A stretch of DNA of 38,028 bases from Tabrizicola sp. (GCA_016792685.1 JAEULQ010000112.1:1-38028); one strand, 5' to 3'. Shown: positions 16,168-25,085, counted from the first letter of the stretch. Notes: a model not told the origin generated them from the letters alone. A program made the numbers and translations.

Positions 16168-16581
16168 CCGGGCTGAATCCCTGCATCGAAGATGGGACAG
16201 GCTGACCGACATCGTGCTCTTCGTGGCTTGGGTGTTGGAGCAATCGACGTGAAGACTGGCGAGCGGTGAGCCTTAGGGAGCGCACTTCCCACCCTCCGCC
16301 TCCGACCGCGTCCACACCTCTTCCCGTTTGACCGTCACGGGGACTCCCGACCCACGATCCGTTGTCGCGCCGCCCGTCAAAACCTGAGCTCCGCGATTTC
16401 ACGCGCCCTTCGGCCGTACCGCCCCATCCCGATATCGCGTTCCGAAGCGCCCAGGATGTGGCTGCGAAAGTAGAGACACATGGGCCAAAGCTTGCAGGCA
16501 AGGGTTAAGGAAACCTGAACAGAAAACCTCAAGGCATTGCTAGCATTGCAAAATCCAGAAATGTCCACCGTGGACAACCCG
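16168..16581. other. Gene-free stretch between convergent genes
   Basis: These 414 bases hold no convincing gene. Short reading frames on both strands lack ribosome sites and family features. Small structures seen are a perfect inverted repeat TGTCCAC-C-GTGGACA (16562-16576) and a direct repeat GCATTGC-TA-GCATTGC near 16534. No clear terminator with a T tract was found for either converging transcript. Confidence 0.5.
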
Positions 16582-18144
16582 TCAGAACAAGCTCCCTTGC
16601 CCGCTCTCTCCCTCCCCCTTGGCCTTCTTCCCCGGCCTTGCCCCCAGGGCCAGCTTTCCATCCCGGAACTCGATCTCCAGGGCCACCGCCTTCTCTGCCC
16701 CCGCCTTCGAGGTCACCACCGCCCCATCCCCCCGCACGACCGCATAGCCCCGCTTCAGGGTCTCGGCATAGCCCAGCGTGACCCGGGTGCGGTCGAGCGC
16801 CTCCAGCCGGTCGGCCAGCCGGGCAAGCCGTTGCACCGGGGCGCCGTCCAGCCGCTCGGCCAACCGCGCCAGATCCCGCCGCCCGTCCGACACTTTCCGC
16901 CCCGCCTCACCCAGCATCCGCGCCAGTGCGGGGCCCAGCCGCGCGGCAAGGTCCGACAGCCGCTCTGACCGCCGCTCAAGCCGCTGCAGGATCGCCCGCC
17001 CCAGCCGCTCCTCCCGGCCGGCCAGCAAGTCCGACCACCGCACCAGCCCGTTGCGCAAGAGCCCCGGCTGCATCCGCCCGGCGACCCGATCGAACGCCCC
17101 CCGCTTGCGCGCGACCGCCAGGCCAAGCCCGCCCGCAAGCCGGGTTACCGCCGCGTCCAGCCGCTGCCGCGGTGAAGCCACCAGCGTCTCGACCCGCGGC
17201 ATGGCCCGGCCGAGATCACGCAGCCGCTGCCGCCGCAAAGTGACCCCCTGCCCTACCCCCCGCATCAGCCGCGCCGCCAGCGCATCGAGCGTCGCCAGAA
17301 GCTCCAGCCTGACCGGCACCGCCAGCTCCGCCGCCGCTGTCGGGGTCGGAGCCCGCAGGTCGGCGGCAAAATCGATCAGCGTCGTGTCCGTCTCGTGCCC
17401 CACGGCCGAGATCAGCGGGATCGCCGACCCGGCCGCCGCCCGCACCACGATCTCTTCGTTGAAGCCCCAGACGTCCTCGAGGCTCCCGCCCCCCCGCGCG
17501 ACGATCAGCACGTCGGGGCGTGGGATTGGCCCGCCTTCGGGCAGCGCATTGAACCCCCGGATCGCCGCCGCCACCTGCGCCGCGCAGTCCTGGCCCTGCA
17601 CCGCCACCGGCCAGATCAGCACATGCCTGGGGAAGCGGTCGCGGAGCCGGTGCAGGATATCCCGGATCACCGCGCCACTTGGGGACGTCACCACCCCGAT
17701 CACCTTCGGCAGATAAGGGATCGGCTTCTTCCGGCCCGGTTCGAACAGCCCCTCGGCGGCAAGCGCGGCCCGCCGCTTCTCGAGCATCGCCATCAGCGCA
17801 CCCGCCCCGGCAGGAGCGACGTCATCGACGATCAACTGATATTTCGACTGGCCGGGGAAGGTGGTCATCCTGCCCGTGGCCACGACCTCCATCCCCTCCT
17901 CCGGCCGCACCTGCATCTTCGCGACCTGCCCCTTCCAGCTGATCGCGGCAATCACCGCACGGTCGTCCTTCAGATCGAAGTAAAGATGCCCCGAGGCCGG
18001 ACGCGACACCCGCCCCACCTCGCCCCGCACCCGGACCAGCCCGAACTCCCCCTCGATCACCCGCTTCACCGCGCCGGAAAGCTCGGACACGGTGTATTCG
18101 GGCTGGTTGCCTTGCGGCGTGGGGCTGTCGTCGATCAGGTCCAT
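16582..18144 (-). CDS. xseA: Exodeoxyribonuclease VII large subunit
   Basis: This is a 520-residue protein, the large subunit of the single-strand-specific exonuclease that acts with several copies of XseB. The N-terminal OB-fold domain (about residues 17-115) shows YTVSELSGAVKRVIE and VRGEVGRVSRPASGHLYFDLKD. The catalytic domain has GVVTSPSGAVIRDILHRL, VARGGGSLEDVWGFNEE and SAVGHETDTTLIDFAAD. A long Arg-rich coiled-coil segment (about 290-450) is also typical, and the C terminus has LKRGYAVVRG. xseB is not in the window. The ATG at 18144 begins MDLIDDSP. It is divergent from purD, with one accessory gene between them. Confidence 0.96.
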   Translation of the reverse strand: MDLIDDSPTPQGNQPEYTVSELSGAVKRVIEGEFGLVRVRGEVGRVSRPASGHLYFDLKDDRAVIAAISWKGQVAKMQVRPEEGMEVVATGRMTTFPGQSKYQLIVDDVAPAGAGALMAMLEKRRAALAAEGLFEPGRKKPIPYLPKVIGVVTSPSGAVIRDILHRLRDRFPRHVLIWPVAVQGQDCAAQVAAAIRGFNALPEGGPIPRPDVLIVARGGGSLEDVWGFNEEIVVRAAAGSAIPLISAVGHETDTTLIDFAADLRAPTPTAAAELAVPVRLELLATLDALAARLMRGVGQGVTLRRQRLRDLGRAMPRVETLVASPRQRLDAAVTRLAGGLGLAVARKRGAFDRVAGRMQPGLLRNGLVRWSDLLAGREERLGRAILQRLERRSERLSDLAARLGPALARMLGEAGRKVSDGRRDLARLAERLDGAPVQRLARLADRLEALDRTRVTLGYAETLKRGYAVVRGDGAVVTSKAGAEKAVALEIEFRDGKLALGARPGKKAKGEGESGQGSLF

Positions 18145-18193
18145 GGGCCGAGCCTACACGATGGATGCTGAGGTGAAAGCCCTTGCGCTTAGC

Positions 18194-18766
18194 TCAGACA
18201 TCTCTTCGGTCCGCCCAAGGATCGAACACGAAGGCAATCGGCAATAGACAGAACAGCACAATCAATCCGATCGGGAACAATAGCCCCCAGTAGCCGCCAG
18301 CTTCTAGCCCTGCAACCATGGCCGGCACTGAAGCAAAACTTAGGATCATGACTGCTGCAAGTCCGCGAAGCCGTCTGACACTTGGCCAGATCAATTGCGA
18401 CGGGACTGGACCGAAAACCTCTCCATAGTACCGCAAGGTCATCTCATAGTTCTTGTCCCAACCTAGGAACTTGGACCTTTCAACATGTTTCGGCGGCCAG
18501 ACCGGCAGCAAAGTCTGATCGTTGGGCAGCGAGACCGGATCACCGGCGTGGGTCTGCCAGATAAAGTCGACAATACTTGACGGACGCAGGTTTTCTCCAG
18601 TGACGCAGAGCAGATAAAGGAATTTTTGATACTCTCGCAGAACATGCTGGAACTCTCGACTGTTCAATCGGCATGCTGATCGAACGGACTTTTCCAACAA
18701 GCCGACTCCAGCTTTGATCTCGACTGGAGCCGCTAGGATCGTTTCCCAAAGCTGCTGGTCGCGCAT
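18194..18766 (-). CDS. GRDP-like protein with C-terminal membrane segments; low GC
   Basis: This is a 190-residue protein. The middle reads FLYLLCVTGENLRPSSIVDFIWQTH and then YEMTLRYYGEVFGPVPSQLIWPS. These recall the Ps-x-x-VDxxWHxH and Y-x-x-TLxxYxxxFG-xxP-xxxWP pattern of glycine-rich-domain (GRDP/DUF1399-type) proteins, but the key His is replaced by Gln (WQTH). Two hydrophobic helices follow (about residues 133-180). The start is the ATG at 18766 because AAGGAG lies six bases upstream; an upstream in-frame GTG covers that ribosome site. The base composition is about 43-53% GC in the lines counted, against about 75% in a nearby xseA line, so acquisition by transfer is likely. The family call is tentative. 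Confidence 0.72.
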   Translation of the reverse strand: MRDQQLWETILAAPVEIKAGVGLLEKSVRSACRLNSREFQHVLREYQKFLYLLCVTGENLRPSSIVDFIWQTHAGDPVSLPNDQTLLPVWPPKHVERSKFLGWDKNYEMTLRYYGEVFGPVPSQLIWPSVRRLRGLAAVMILSFASVPAMVAGLEAGGYWGLLFPIGLIVLFCLLPIAFVFDPWADRRDV

Positions 18767-18828
18767 GCTTGTCTCCTTCACAAGCAGAGCTTAAGACGCC
18801 CACAACCAAAGGCCAAGCAGGGGCGCGC

Positions 18829-20091
18829 ATGAACATCCTCATCCTCGGTTCCGGTGGCCGTGAGCATGCGCTCACCTGGGCGGTGAAGCAGAACCCCAAG
18901 ACCGACCGGCTGATCGTTGCACCCGGCAACGCGGGCATCGCGATGCTGGCCGAGGTTGCGGATATCGACATCCTCGACGGCGCAACCGTGGTGACCTTCT
19001 GCGAAGAAAACGCCGTTGACTTCGTCATCATCGGGCCGGAGGCCCCCTTGGCCGCCGGTGTCGCCGATGCCTGCCGCGCGGCTGGCCTTCTGACCTTCGG
19101 CCCCTCGGCTGCGGCAGCGCGGCTGGAGGCGTCAAAAGCCTTCACCAAGGAAATCTGCGACGCCTGCGGCGCCCCCACCGCCGCCTATGCCCGCTTCACC
19201 GAGGCAGCCCCCGCCCGGGCCTATGTGGCCGCCCGTGGCGCGCCCATCGTCGTCAAGGCCGATGGGCTTGCGGCCGGGAAAGGCGTGATCGTGGCAATGA
19301 CGGAGGCCGAGGCGCTTGCGGCCATCGACGACATGTTCGGCGGCGAATTTGGTGCTGCGGGTGCGGAAGTGGTGATCGAGGAGTTCATGGCGGGCGAAGA
19401 GGCCAGCTTCTTCGTCCTGTCGGACGGGGAATCGGCCCTGCCCATCGGCACGGCACAGGATCACAAGCGCGTGGGCGAAGGCGACACCGGCCCCAATACC
19501 GGTGGCATGGGGGCCTATTCCCCCGCCCCGGTCCTGACCGAAGCAATCCAGAAACAGGCGATGGACCAGATCGTCCTGCCCACGATCCGCGAAATGGCCC
19601 GGCGCGGGACGCCCTATCAAGGGGTGCTTTATGCCGGTCTGATGATCGACGGCGGCCAGGCGCGACTGGTCGAGTACAACGCCCGCTTCGGCGATCCGGA
19701 AACCCAGGTCCTGATGATGCGGCTTGGCGCACAGGCGCTGGACCTGATGCTTGCCTGCGCCGAGGGTCGCCTGGCCGGGGCCAGAGTCAACTGGGCCAAC
19801 GACCACGCTCTTACGGTCGTCATGGCGGCAAAGGGTTACCCTGGAGCCTATGCCAAGGGCTCGCCGATCCGTGGCCTCGATGCGCTGCCCGAGGACAGCC
19901 ACCATATGGTCTTCCACGCCGGAACCACGAACCGGGACGGGGCCCTGACCGCGAACGGCGGGCGGGTCCTCAATGTCACGGCGCGCGGGGCTACCCTGCA
20001 GGACGCCCACGACCGCGCCTATGCCATGGTCGACGGCATCGACTGGCCCGAAGGATTCTGCCGCCGCGACATCGGCTGGCGCGCCCTCTGA
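18829..20091 (+). CDS. purD: Phosphoribosylamine-glycine ligase
   Basis: This is a 420-residue ATP-grasp enzyme for the second step of purine synthesis: phosphoribosylamine + glycine + ATP to glycinamide ribonucleotide. It starts with MNILILGSGGREHAL, the classical PurD N terminus. It has IGPEAPL, KADGLAAGKGV (ATP-binding), EEFMAGEEASFF, DHKRVGEGDTGPNTGGMGAYSPAP, and EYNARFGDPETQ with the metal-binding Glu/Asn. The ATG at 18829 follows AGGGG with a five-base gap; an in-frame upstream extension lacks these features. Length and motifs are complete. Confidence 0.97.
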   Translation: MNILILGSGGREHALTWAVKQNPKTDRLIVAPGNAGIAMLAEVADIDILDGATVVTFCEENAVDFVIIGPEAPLAAGVADACRAAGLLTFGPSAAAARLEASKAFTKEICDACGAPTAAYARFTEAAPARAYVAARGAPIVVKADGLAAGKGVIVAMTEAEALAAIDDMFGGEFGAAGAEVVIEEFMAGEEASFFVLSDGESALPIGTAQDHKRVGEGDTGPNTGGMGAYSPAPVLTEAIQKQAMDQIVLPTIREMARRGTPYQGVLYAGLMIDGGQARLVEYNARFGDPETQVLMMRLGAQALDLMLACAEGRLAGARVNWANDHALTVVMAAKGYPGAYAKGSPIRGLDALPEDSHHMVFHAGTTNRDGALTANGGRVLNVTARGATLQDAHDRAYAMVDGIDWPEGFCRRDIGWRAL

Positions 20092-20103
20092 CCAAACCGA
20101 CCG

Positions 20104-20128
20104 AGGTCCGCGCGAGGACCCTTTCTTT
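20104..20128 (+). terminator. Probable terminator of purD
   Basis: GGTCC (20105-20109) and GGACC (20116-20120) form a short stem with a GCGCGA loop, followed by CTTTCTTT. A second hairpin, CGCGCC/GGCGCG (20135-20156), follows. The stem is only five pairs, so this is moderate support. Confidence 0.45.
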
Positions 20129-20207
20129 CGTCGTCGCGCCTTCGGGCAGAGGCGCGGGAAGCGGAAAGCGCCGGAAAGGCGCACCATCTGACAGGCGCTG
20201 CACCCGC

Positions 20208-20819
20208 TCAGTTCGGCGCCGGGCAATATCCGAGCTCGTAGATCCGCTCCGGGGTCCAGCCTGATGCGTTTAGCGCCTCGAAGTCGTGTTCGGGGACCTG
20301 GATCTTTTCACCACCCGCCACCGCGCTCTGGTTCCAGAGATCAGCCTCGCAGGAATAGCATTGACCCGTCCAGCAGCCGACCGGGTTTTCCGGCATCGAG
20401 GCGACCGAGTCCGGGCCGTTGTTGTACATGCCAAAGGCCATCGCGGTGAACTGGTTGTCCATGAACTGGATCGTCAGCTTCTCGGAATAGGCATAGCCCT
20501 CGACGGTCGTCACCCCGATCAGATGCAGCGCCCCGTTCGCATCCACTTCCAGCCAGTCATTGCCTCCCCCCGCGCCCGAGCCCGAAGCATAGGCGATCTT
20601 GTCATTGTCGAACTGCGGCTCGGCCTCGATCGTGTCGGCCGACATGCCTTGATAGATGCGCAGCCGCAGGTTTTCGCCTGACCGCGTCAGGACGGCGCGA
20701 TAGAAAAAGCCGTTGTTCTCGGGCGCGGCCCAGTTGCCGGTTACCTCACTCAGGACGGTCTCTGCCTGCACGGCGCCGGAAACCAGCAACAGGGGAAGTG
20801 AAAGTAGCGTCAGACGCAT
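20208..20819 (-). CDS. Secreted protein of unknown function
   Basis: This is a 203-residue exported protein with signal peptide MRLTLLSLPLLLVSGAVQA. The mature part begins ETVLSEVTGNWAAPENNGFFYRAVL and is strand-rich. A cysteine cluster (GCWTGQCYSCEADLW) and a C-terminal ELGYCPAPN give four cysteines in all. The start at 20819 is chosen because GGAG lies six bases upstream; an ATG at 20831 only covers that ribosome site. It converges on purD. I do not recognise the family. Confidence 0.75.
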   Translation of the reverse strand: MRLTLLSLPLLLVSGAVQAETVLSEVTGNWAAPENNGFFYRAVLTRSGENLRLRIYQGMSADTIEAEPQFDNDKIAYASGSGAGGGNDWLEVDANGALHLIGVTTVEGYAYSEKLTIQFMDNQFTAMAFGMYNNGPDSVASMPENPVGCWTGQCYSCEADLWNQSAVAGGEKIQVPEHDFEALNASGWTPERIYELGYCPAPN

Positions 20820-21041
20820 GCATGGCTCCATTGTTCAGCACGCCAAAGACATCCTGCGATCTGGCGGCCGGATCAATTGCGGAATCCGTTACCTGACACC
20901 GCCGCCCCTTTTCGCCCGACAGTGCAAAGCTACCTTTCGGAACAAGCCCGCCACAGCCGTTCGGGGCCGGGCCCAAGGCACAAGCCTTGACGCAAGTTCC
21001 GGGCTGACTCTAGCTTTCCTTGTCAGAGACAGGGGATGGTC

Positions 21042-21470
21042 ATGGAAACCAATGATGCCAGCGCAGCTGCTGAAATCCTCGCCGTTCTCGAAGCGGAGGC
21101 AAAGGCCTTCTGGGAGAAGGACATGGCAGCCTTCAGCCGATGCTGGGGCTCTGACACCTTTGTCAGTCGCGGCGGTTGGTGGCCGCGTGGCGGAGTTGCC
21201 TGGCAGCGCGGGTGGTCCGAGATTTCCGCCCTGATCCGGTCCCATTTTGCAGCCAATCCCGAAGTGAATCCGTCCGCGCAAGAGGTCCGGCGCGAGAACC
21301 TCGTGCTGCGCATCGGGAAAGACATGGCTTGGGCAACATTCGACCAGTACGCCCCGGCAACCGGCGAAGATGACATGGACATGCCGGGGTTAAGCCACGA
21401 GACGCGCATCTTCGAGAAACGCGACGGTCGCTGGGTGATCGTACATGTCGGCTATCTGCTGGTTGGATAG
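21042..21470 (+). CDS. NTF2-like/SnoaL-type protein
   Basis: This is a 142-residue protein with the layout of a small NTF2-fold domain. A helical start (AAEILAVLEAEAKAFWEKDMAAFSRCW) is followed by strand segments GWSEISALIRSHF, LVLRIGKDMAWATFDQYAP and the typical SHETRIFEKRDGRWVIVHVGY end. Such domains serve as small-molecule binding or isomerase/hydrolase folds, or as dimerisation units. No active-site assignment is possible. The ATG at 21042 is preferred over 21036 because AGGGG lies six bases before it. Confidence 0.8.
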   Translation: METNDASAAAEILAVLEAEAKAFWEKDMAAFSRCWGSDTFVSRGGWWPRGGVAWQRGWSEISALIRSHFAANPEVNPSAQEVRRENLVLRIGKDMAWATFDQYAPATGEDDMDMPGLSHETRIFEKRDGRWVIVHVGYLLVG

Positions 21471-21811
21471 CCCCGGATCCTCATGCCGCATCGGCAGTGG
21501 GCTGCGGGCGCAGTAGTATCCGTATGACGGACGGGCCCTTTCCGCCCACTCTCCGGCTTGCTCTTCCCCGGCGGGCCGCAGATCAGCGCATTCGGGAAAG
21601 GCGCTGTCGCCCCTTCCGCGTTGACGAAAATTCCAATGTGTTTGGGGGTGAAGCCCGCAAGTCTCATGGACCAAGACAAAGGCCCGGCGTCGAGACAAAA
21701 GACTTGCGCGCAACCCTCATTTTCACGGACGCGGCCACTTGCACCCGGGTCGGTGCTTGCATAAGACGCGCAGGGATTTGAACGGCCCGAGACACATCTT
21801 GGGGAGGGTGC
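21471..21811. other. Gene-free stretch upstream of lysC
   Basis: These 341 bases hold no supported gene on the plus strand. On the minus strand a 71-codon frame runs from about 21664 to 21452, with a protein-like start (MRLAGFTPKHIGIF). It overlaps the NTF2-like gene end, lacks a clear ribosome site, and may be a remnant. The lysC promoter must lie here, but no convincing -35/-10 pair stands out. Confidence 0.4.
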
Positions 21812-23068
21812 ATGCCACTTCTGGTGATGAAATTCGGCGGGACGTCCGTCGCCGACCTTGCGCGGATCGAGAATGCCGCCAAGAAGGTTCAGGCCGAGGT
21901 CGAGCGCGGCTATGACGTCATCGTCATCGTCAGCGCCATGTCGGGCAAGACGAATGAGCTTGTCGGCTGGGTCGAGGCCACCTCCAAACTCTATGACGCC
22001 CGCGAATACGATGCTGTCGTCGCCAGCGGCGAGAACGTGACCGCGGGTCTCATGGCGCTGCGTCTGCAGGAAATGGGCGTCCCGGCGCGGTCGTGGCAGG
22101 GTTGGCAGGTGCCGATCAACACCACTTCGGTGCATGGCTCGGCCCGGTTCATCGACATCCCCCGCGCCAATATCGACGCGAAGTTTGCCGAAGGCTTCAA
22201 GGTCGCGGTTGTCGCGGGCTTCCAGGGCCTGTCGGCCGAGGGGCGGATCACCACCCTTGGCCGGGGCGGCAGCGACACCACCGCCGTGGCCTTTGCCGCC
22301 GCCTTCGGGGCCGAGCGTTGCGATATCTACACTGACGTCGATGGCGTCTACACCACCGATCCCCGCATCTGCCGCAAGGCGCGCAAGATGGACAAGATCG
22401 CGTTTGAGGAGATGCTGGAACTGGCCTCCCTCGGCGCCAAGGTCCTGCAGACCCGCTCGGTCGAGCTTGCCATGCGCTACAAGGTGCGCCTGCGGGTGCT
22501 GTCCTCCTTCGAGGACACTGACGAAAACTCTGGAACCCTGGTCTGCGACGAGGATGAAATCATGGAATCGAAAGTCGTTTCGGGCGTCGCCTACAGCCGC
22601 GATGAAGCCAAGATGACCCTCCTCAAGGTCGAGGACCGGCCGGGCATTGCCGCCGCGATCTTCGGCTCCTTGGCAGATGCCGGGGTGAACGTGGACATGA
22701 TCGTCCAGAACATCTCCGAACTGGACGACCCTGCCGACAAGCGCGCGCATACCGACATGACCTTTTCGCTGCCCACCAACCAGGTGGAGCGTGCCAAGAA
22801 GGCGATCGAGGACGCCTCGGCCGCAGGCAAGTTCGTCTACACTTCGCTGGTGACCGATACCGACGTGGCCAAGGTCTCGGTCGTGGGGATCGGGATGCGG
22901 TCCCAGGTCGGTGTCGCAGCCAAGATGTTCGCGGCCCTTGCCGCCGAGAACGTGAACATCAAGGTGATCACGACGTCGGAGATCAAGATTTCCGTCCTGA
23001 TCGACCGGAAGTACATGGAACTTGCCGTTCAGGCCCTGCACGACACGTTCGAGCTGGAAAAGGCCTGA
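21812..23068 (+). CDS. lysC: Aspartate kinase
   Basis: This is a 418-residue enzyme that phosphorylates aspartate, the first step to lysine, threonine and methionine. The N-terminal kinase domain has MKFGGTSVAD, SAMSGKTNEL, GRGGSDTTAVAFAA and YTDVDGVYTTDPRI. The C-terminal half has two ACT domains (from about residue 265: MTLLKVEDRPGIAAAIFGSLADAGVNVDMI, and a second beginning VSVVGIGMRSQVGVAAKMF). These give feedback control, usually by lysine and threonine. The ATG has a GGGGAGGG ribosome site. Length is normal for the single-function class. Confidence 0.96.
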   Translation: MPLLVMKFGGTSVADLARIENAAKKVQAEVERGYDVIVIVSAMSGKTNELVGWVEATSKLYDAREYDAVVASGENVTAGLMALRLQEMGVPARSWQGWQVPINTTSVHGSARFIDIPRANIDAKFAEGFKVAVVAGFQGLSAEGRITTLGRGGSDTTAVAFAAAFGAERCDIYTDVDGVYTTDPRICRKARKMDKIAFEEMLELASLGAKVLQTRSVELAMRYKVRLRVLSSFEDTDENSGTLVCDEDEIMESKVVSGVAYSRDEAKMTLLKVEDRPGIAAAIFGSLADAGVNVDMIVQNISELDDPADKRAHTDMTFSLPTNQVERAKKAIEDASAAGKFVYTSLVTDTDVAKVSVVGIGMRSQVGVAAKMFAALAAENVNIKVITTSEIKISVLIDRKYMELAVQALHDTFELEKA

Positions 23069-23102
23069 GGACCGGACCTGCTTTCGTCAAGGTCGGCTGT
23101 CG

Positions 23103-23696
23103 TCAACTGGCCGAGGCGCGGAGCTGCATGATTTCCACTGCGACAGCTCGCGTCAGCGGGTTTGGCATATAGGTCCGCGCAACCCGGCGCTCGGCCTGGG
23201 TCAGCCAGCCTTCCGGCCGCCAGCCTTGGGTGAGGGCGTCCGCCAGCCGCTGGACAGGACGTCCGCTCAGGGCATCCTCGGCCAGGTCGTCGACGACATG
23301 TCGTGGCATTGCATCCAACGCTTTCCACGCCAGCTGCCGAATGCTTCGGGAAACATGTCCGGATCGGGCGGCCATGTGGTCTGCAGCGATATGCCGAAGA
23401 GGAAGTCATGGGGCTTGATGGCGGCTTCGATTGCGTCTTCGATCGACGGCAGATCCTCGGCTGGAACGGCCGAGACCCTGCCTGCGCTGTCGGCCCCGGG
23501 GCACAAGGGCCTCGAACCCTATGTTGGTTCGACGGGCAAGCTGGAGCGTGCAGACCAGCCAGGACGCGGCTTCGAAGGCACTCATGAACTTGTGGTCAAA
23601 CCTGCCGTTCTCAGGCCTGATCGCGTAAAGAACAATCTCTGCAAGGCGCACGAGCAGAGACCGGCGCATCGCCTCATCAATCGGATCTTTCAGCAT
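23103..23696 (-). pseudogene. Unknown gene interrupted by two opposing frameshifts
   Basis: An ATG at 23696 with a good AAGGGG ribosome site starts a frame reading MLKDPIDEAMRRSLLV and on to about residue 66 (FEALVP). At the tract CCCCGGGG (23494-23501) the sensible frame moves by one base and continues as GADSAGRVSAVPAEDLPSIED to about PDMFPEA. Near 23340-23350 it moves back and ends as LSGRPVQRLADALTQGW and RAVAVEIMQLRASAS, stop at 23103. The total length is 198 codons in the original frame. Without the shifts an uninterrupted protein of about 197 residues would result. The family is not recognised. The cause may be true decay or two sequencing errors; the first site is a homopolymer pair. 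Confidence 0.6.
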
Positions 23697-23999
23697 CCTG
23701 AATCCCCTTCGGCAAATGCGCGCGTTGTATTGACCGGACCGCAGCAAGACGGCGCCTACTGCCAAGGTCAATTTTCGGGCCCGCACGGGTAACATCCTGT
23801 GCTGGCAAGACGGAGGGCGCAGCGATGCCTTGCGCCGGTCGCCCTTCGCCAATCCGACGACGGTTTCCATTTCCGAAAACGAGGATAGCCGCGCCACGCC
23901 TTAATGGACCGGTTTGATCGATATCATGGACACCCAAATGAACTCCGGACAGAAACGTCGAACGGGCCTGCTTTTCAAGCCCGCCACCGGGGCCAAGCC
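23697..23999. other. Intergenic region between divergent genes
   Basis: These 303 bases separate the broken leftward gene from the rightward NAD(P)-binding gene. No supported gene is present. An FNR-like palindrome TTGATCGATATCAT lies at 23914-23927 but has no good -10 at the matching distance. Reading frames that cross this region in both directions look like extensions without ribosome sites. Confidence 0.45.
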
Positions 24000-24686
24000 A
24001 TGAACCGCGTCTGCATCCTTGGAATATCCGGCAAGCTTGGCCAGTACATGATCGGCCATGCGCTGGAACGCGGCTATCAGGTCCAGGGCGTCTGCCGCCC
24101 CGAAAGCATGGGCAAGCTTGCCCGCTGGGGTGACCGTATCCGGGTCTTTCCCGGCCGTACCGATGACCGCAAGGTTGTGGCCGAGGCGCTGAAGGGCTGC
24201 GACGGTGTTCTCACCGTCCTCGTCCCCTGGGGCGTGAAGGGCTATGCCACCGGCACGGCGAAAGCTGTCCTTGACCTTGCCGATCCGGGCGCGCGGCTGG
24301 TCTTCTCCTGCGGCTGGCACATCAGTCGCGACGGGCTTGACCGTTATCCGCTCTCACTCCGCCTGCAGATGCTTGTCATCCCACCCATCGTGAAGCTTCT
24401 CCGCGTCGCCGACATCGGCGATCAGGAGCGCGCCGCCGCCACGATCTTCGCCTCCAACCGCGACTGGACCGTCGTGCGGGGCAGCGATCTGGAGGAAGGT
24501 CCCTCCGAAGGCCTGCCCCTGTGGTCGGCCCATGTCGGCGACCCGGTCCTTGCCTCGAACCGCACCCGCCGCACCGATTTCGCCCTCTTCATGGTCGCAG
24601 CCCTGACCGACCCCAGCCTGATCCGTCAGGCCCCGGCCATCGTCAGCCGCGCCGCGCCCTCGACCCGCAACCGACCCGGGTCCTAA
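24000..24686 (+). CDS. NAD(P)-binding protein, NmrA/atypical SDR type
   Basis: This is a 228-residue Rossmann-fold protein. The dinucleotide-binding turn is CILGISGKLGQYM at the N terminus, followed by RGYQVQGVCRPES and a DGVLTVLVPWG segment. There is no complete YxxxK active site of classical SDRs, which fits the atypical NmrA-like group that may sense or bind NAD(P)H rather than catalyse. The ATG at 24000 is chosen because it starts the beta-strand before the GxxGxxG-like turn and follows a GGGG site. The C terminus (SRAAPSTRNRPGS) is disordered-looking. It converges on the small gene whose stop is six bases away. Confidence 0.8.
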   Translation: MNRVCILGISGKLGQYMIGHALERGYQVQGVCRPESMGKLARWGDRIRVFPGRTDDRKVVAEALKGCDGVLTVLVPWGVKGYATGTAKAVLDLADPGARLVFSCGWHISRDGLDRYPLSLRLQMLVIPPIVKLLRVADIGDQERAAATIFASNRDWTVVRGSDLEEGPSEGLPLWSAHVGDPVLASNRTRRTDFALFMVAALTDPSLIRQAPAIVSRAAPSTRNRPGS

Positions 24687-24692
24687 GTCTGT

Positions 24693-24938
24693 TCACCAGT
24701 TCGGATCGCGGGCTTCCTTAGCATCATCACAAACCAGGGAACGCGTTTGCTGTGGGCAGCGGAAGGGGGCGGCATAGGCCGTCTCAAGAGCCCGCGTGTA
24801 GGTGACAAGCAGGCTGACGATGGCCTTGCCGATGACGCCAAGCGCGCGGCGCAGACCGCGCGGGCAGCGGAGGGCGACGGAGCCGCGCAGGTGTATCGGG
24901 GAGTGGGGGATCGGGGTCGTTGTGGTGATGTCGGTCAT
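24693..24938 (-). CDS. Small protein of unknown function
   Basis: This is an 81-residue protein from the ATG at 24938. A strong GGGAGG ribosome site five bases upstream supports the call. The start is Thr/Pro-rich (MTDITTTTPIPHSP). A basic stretch (RCPRGLRRALG) and a hydrophobic helix (VIGKAIVSLLVTYTRAL) follow, and the end carries two cysteines (FRCP, LVCDD). The helix could be amphipathic or membrane-attached. It is divergent from the winged-helix regulator, and such pairs are often regulated together. No family is recognised. Confidence 0.6.
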   Translation of the reverse strand: MTDITTTTPIPHSPIHLRGSVALRCPRGLRRALGVIGKAIVSLLVTYTRALETAYAAPFRCPQQTRSLVCDDAKEARDPNW

Positions 24939-25085
24939 CTGGGCCTCCCTTGGCTTTGGGAAAGCCTGCACCCGGCCTGCCTGAATGTCCTTGGGGCAAA
25001 GCTGAAGGAATCTGAATGTTTCTGATTTGACCTTGGGGCTCCGGTCTGATCACCTGATTACACCTTTTCCATCCCGCGAGGACCA

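Noticed and set aside
16377-16661. A 94-codon minus-strand frame after xseA
   Set aside because: Overlaps the xseA end in another frame, with no ribosome site; the tail looks protein-like but has no family.
21452-21664. A 71-codon minus-strand frame with a protein-like start (MRLAGFTPKHIGIF) before lysC
   Set aside because: No ribosome site, low-complexity end, overlap with the NTF2-like gene; may be a remnant but cannot be supported.
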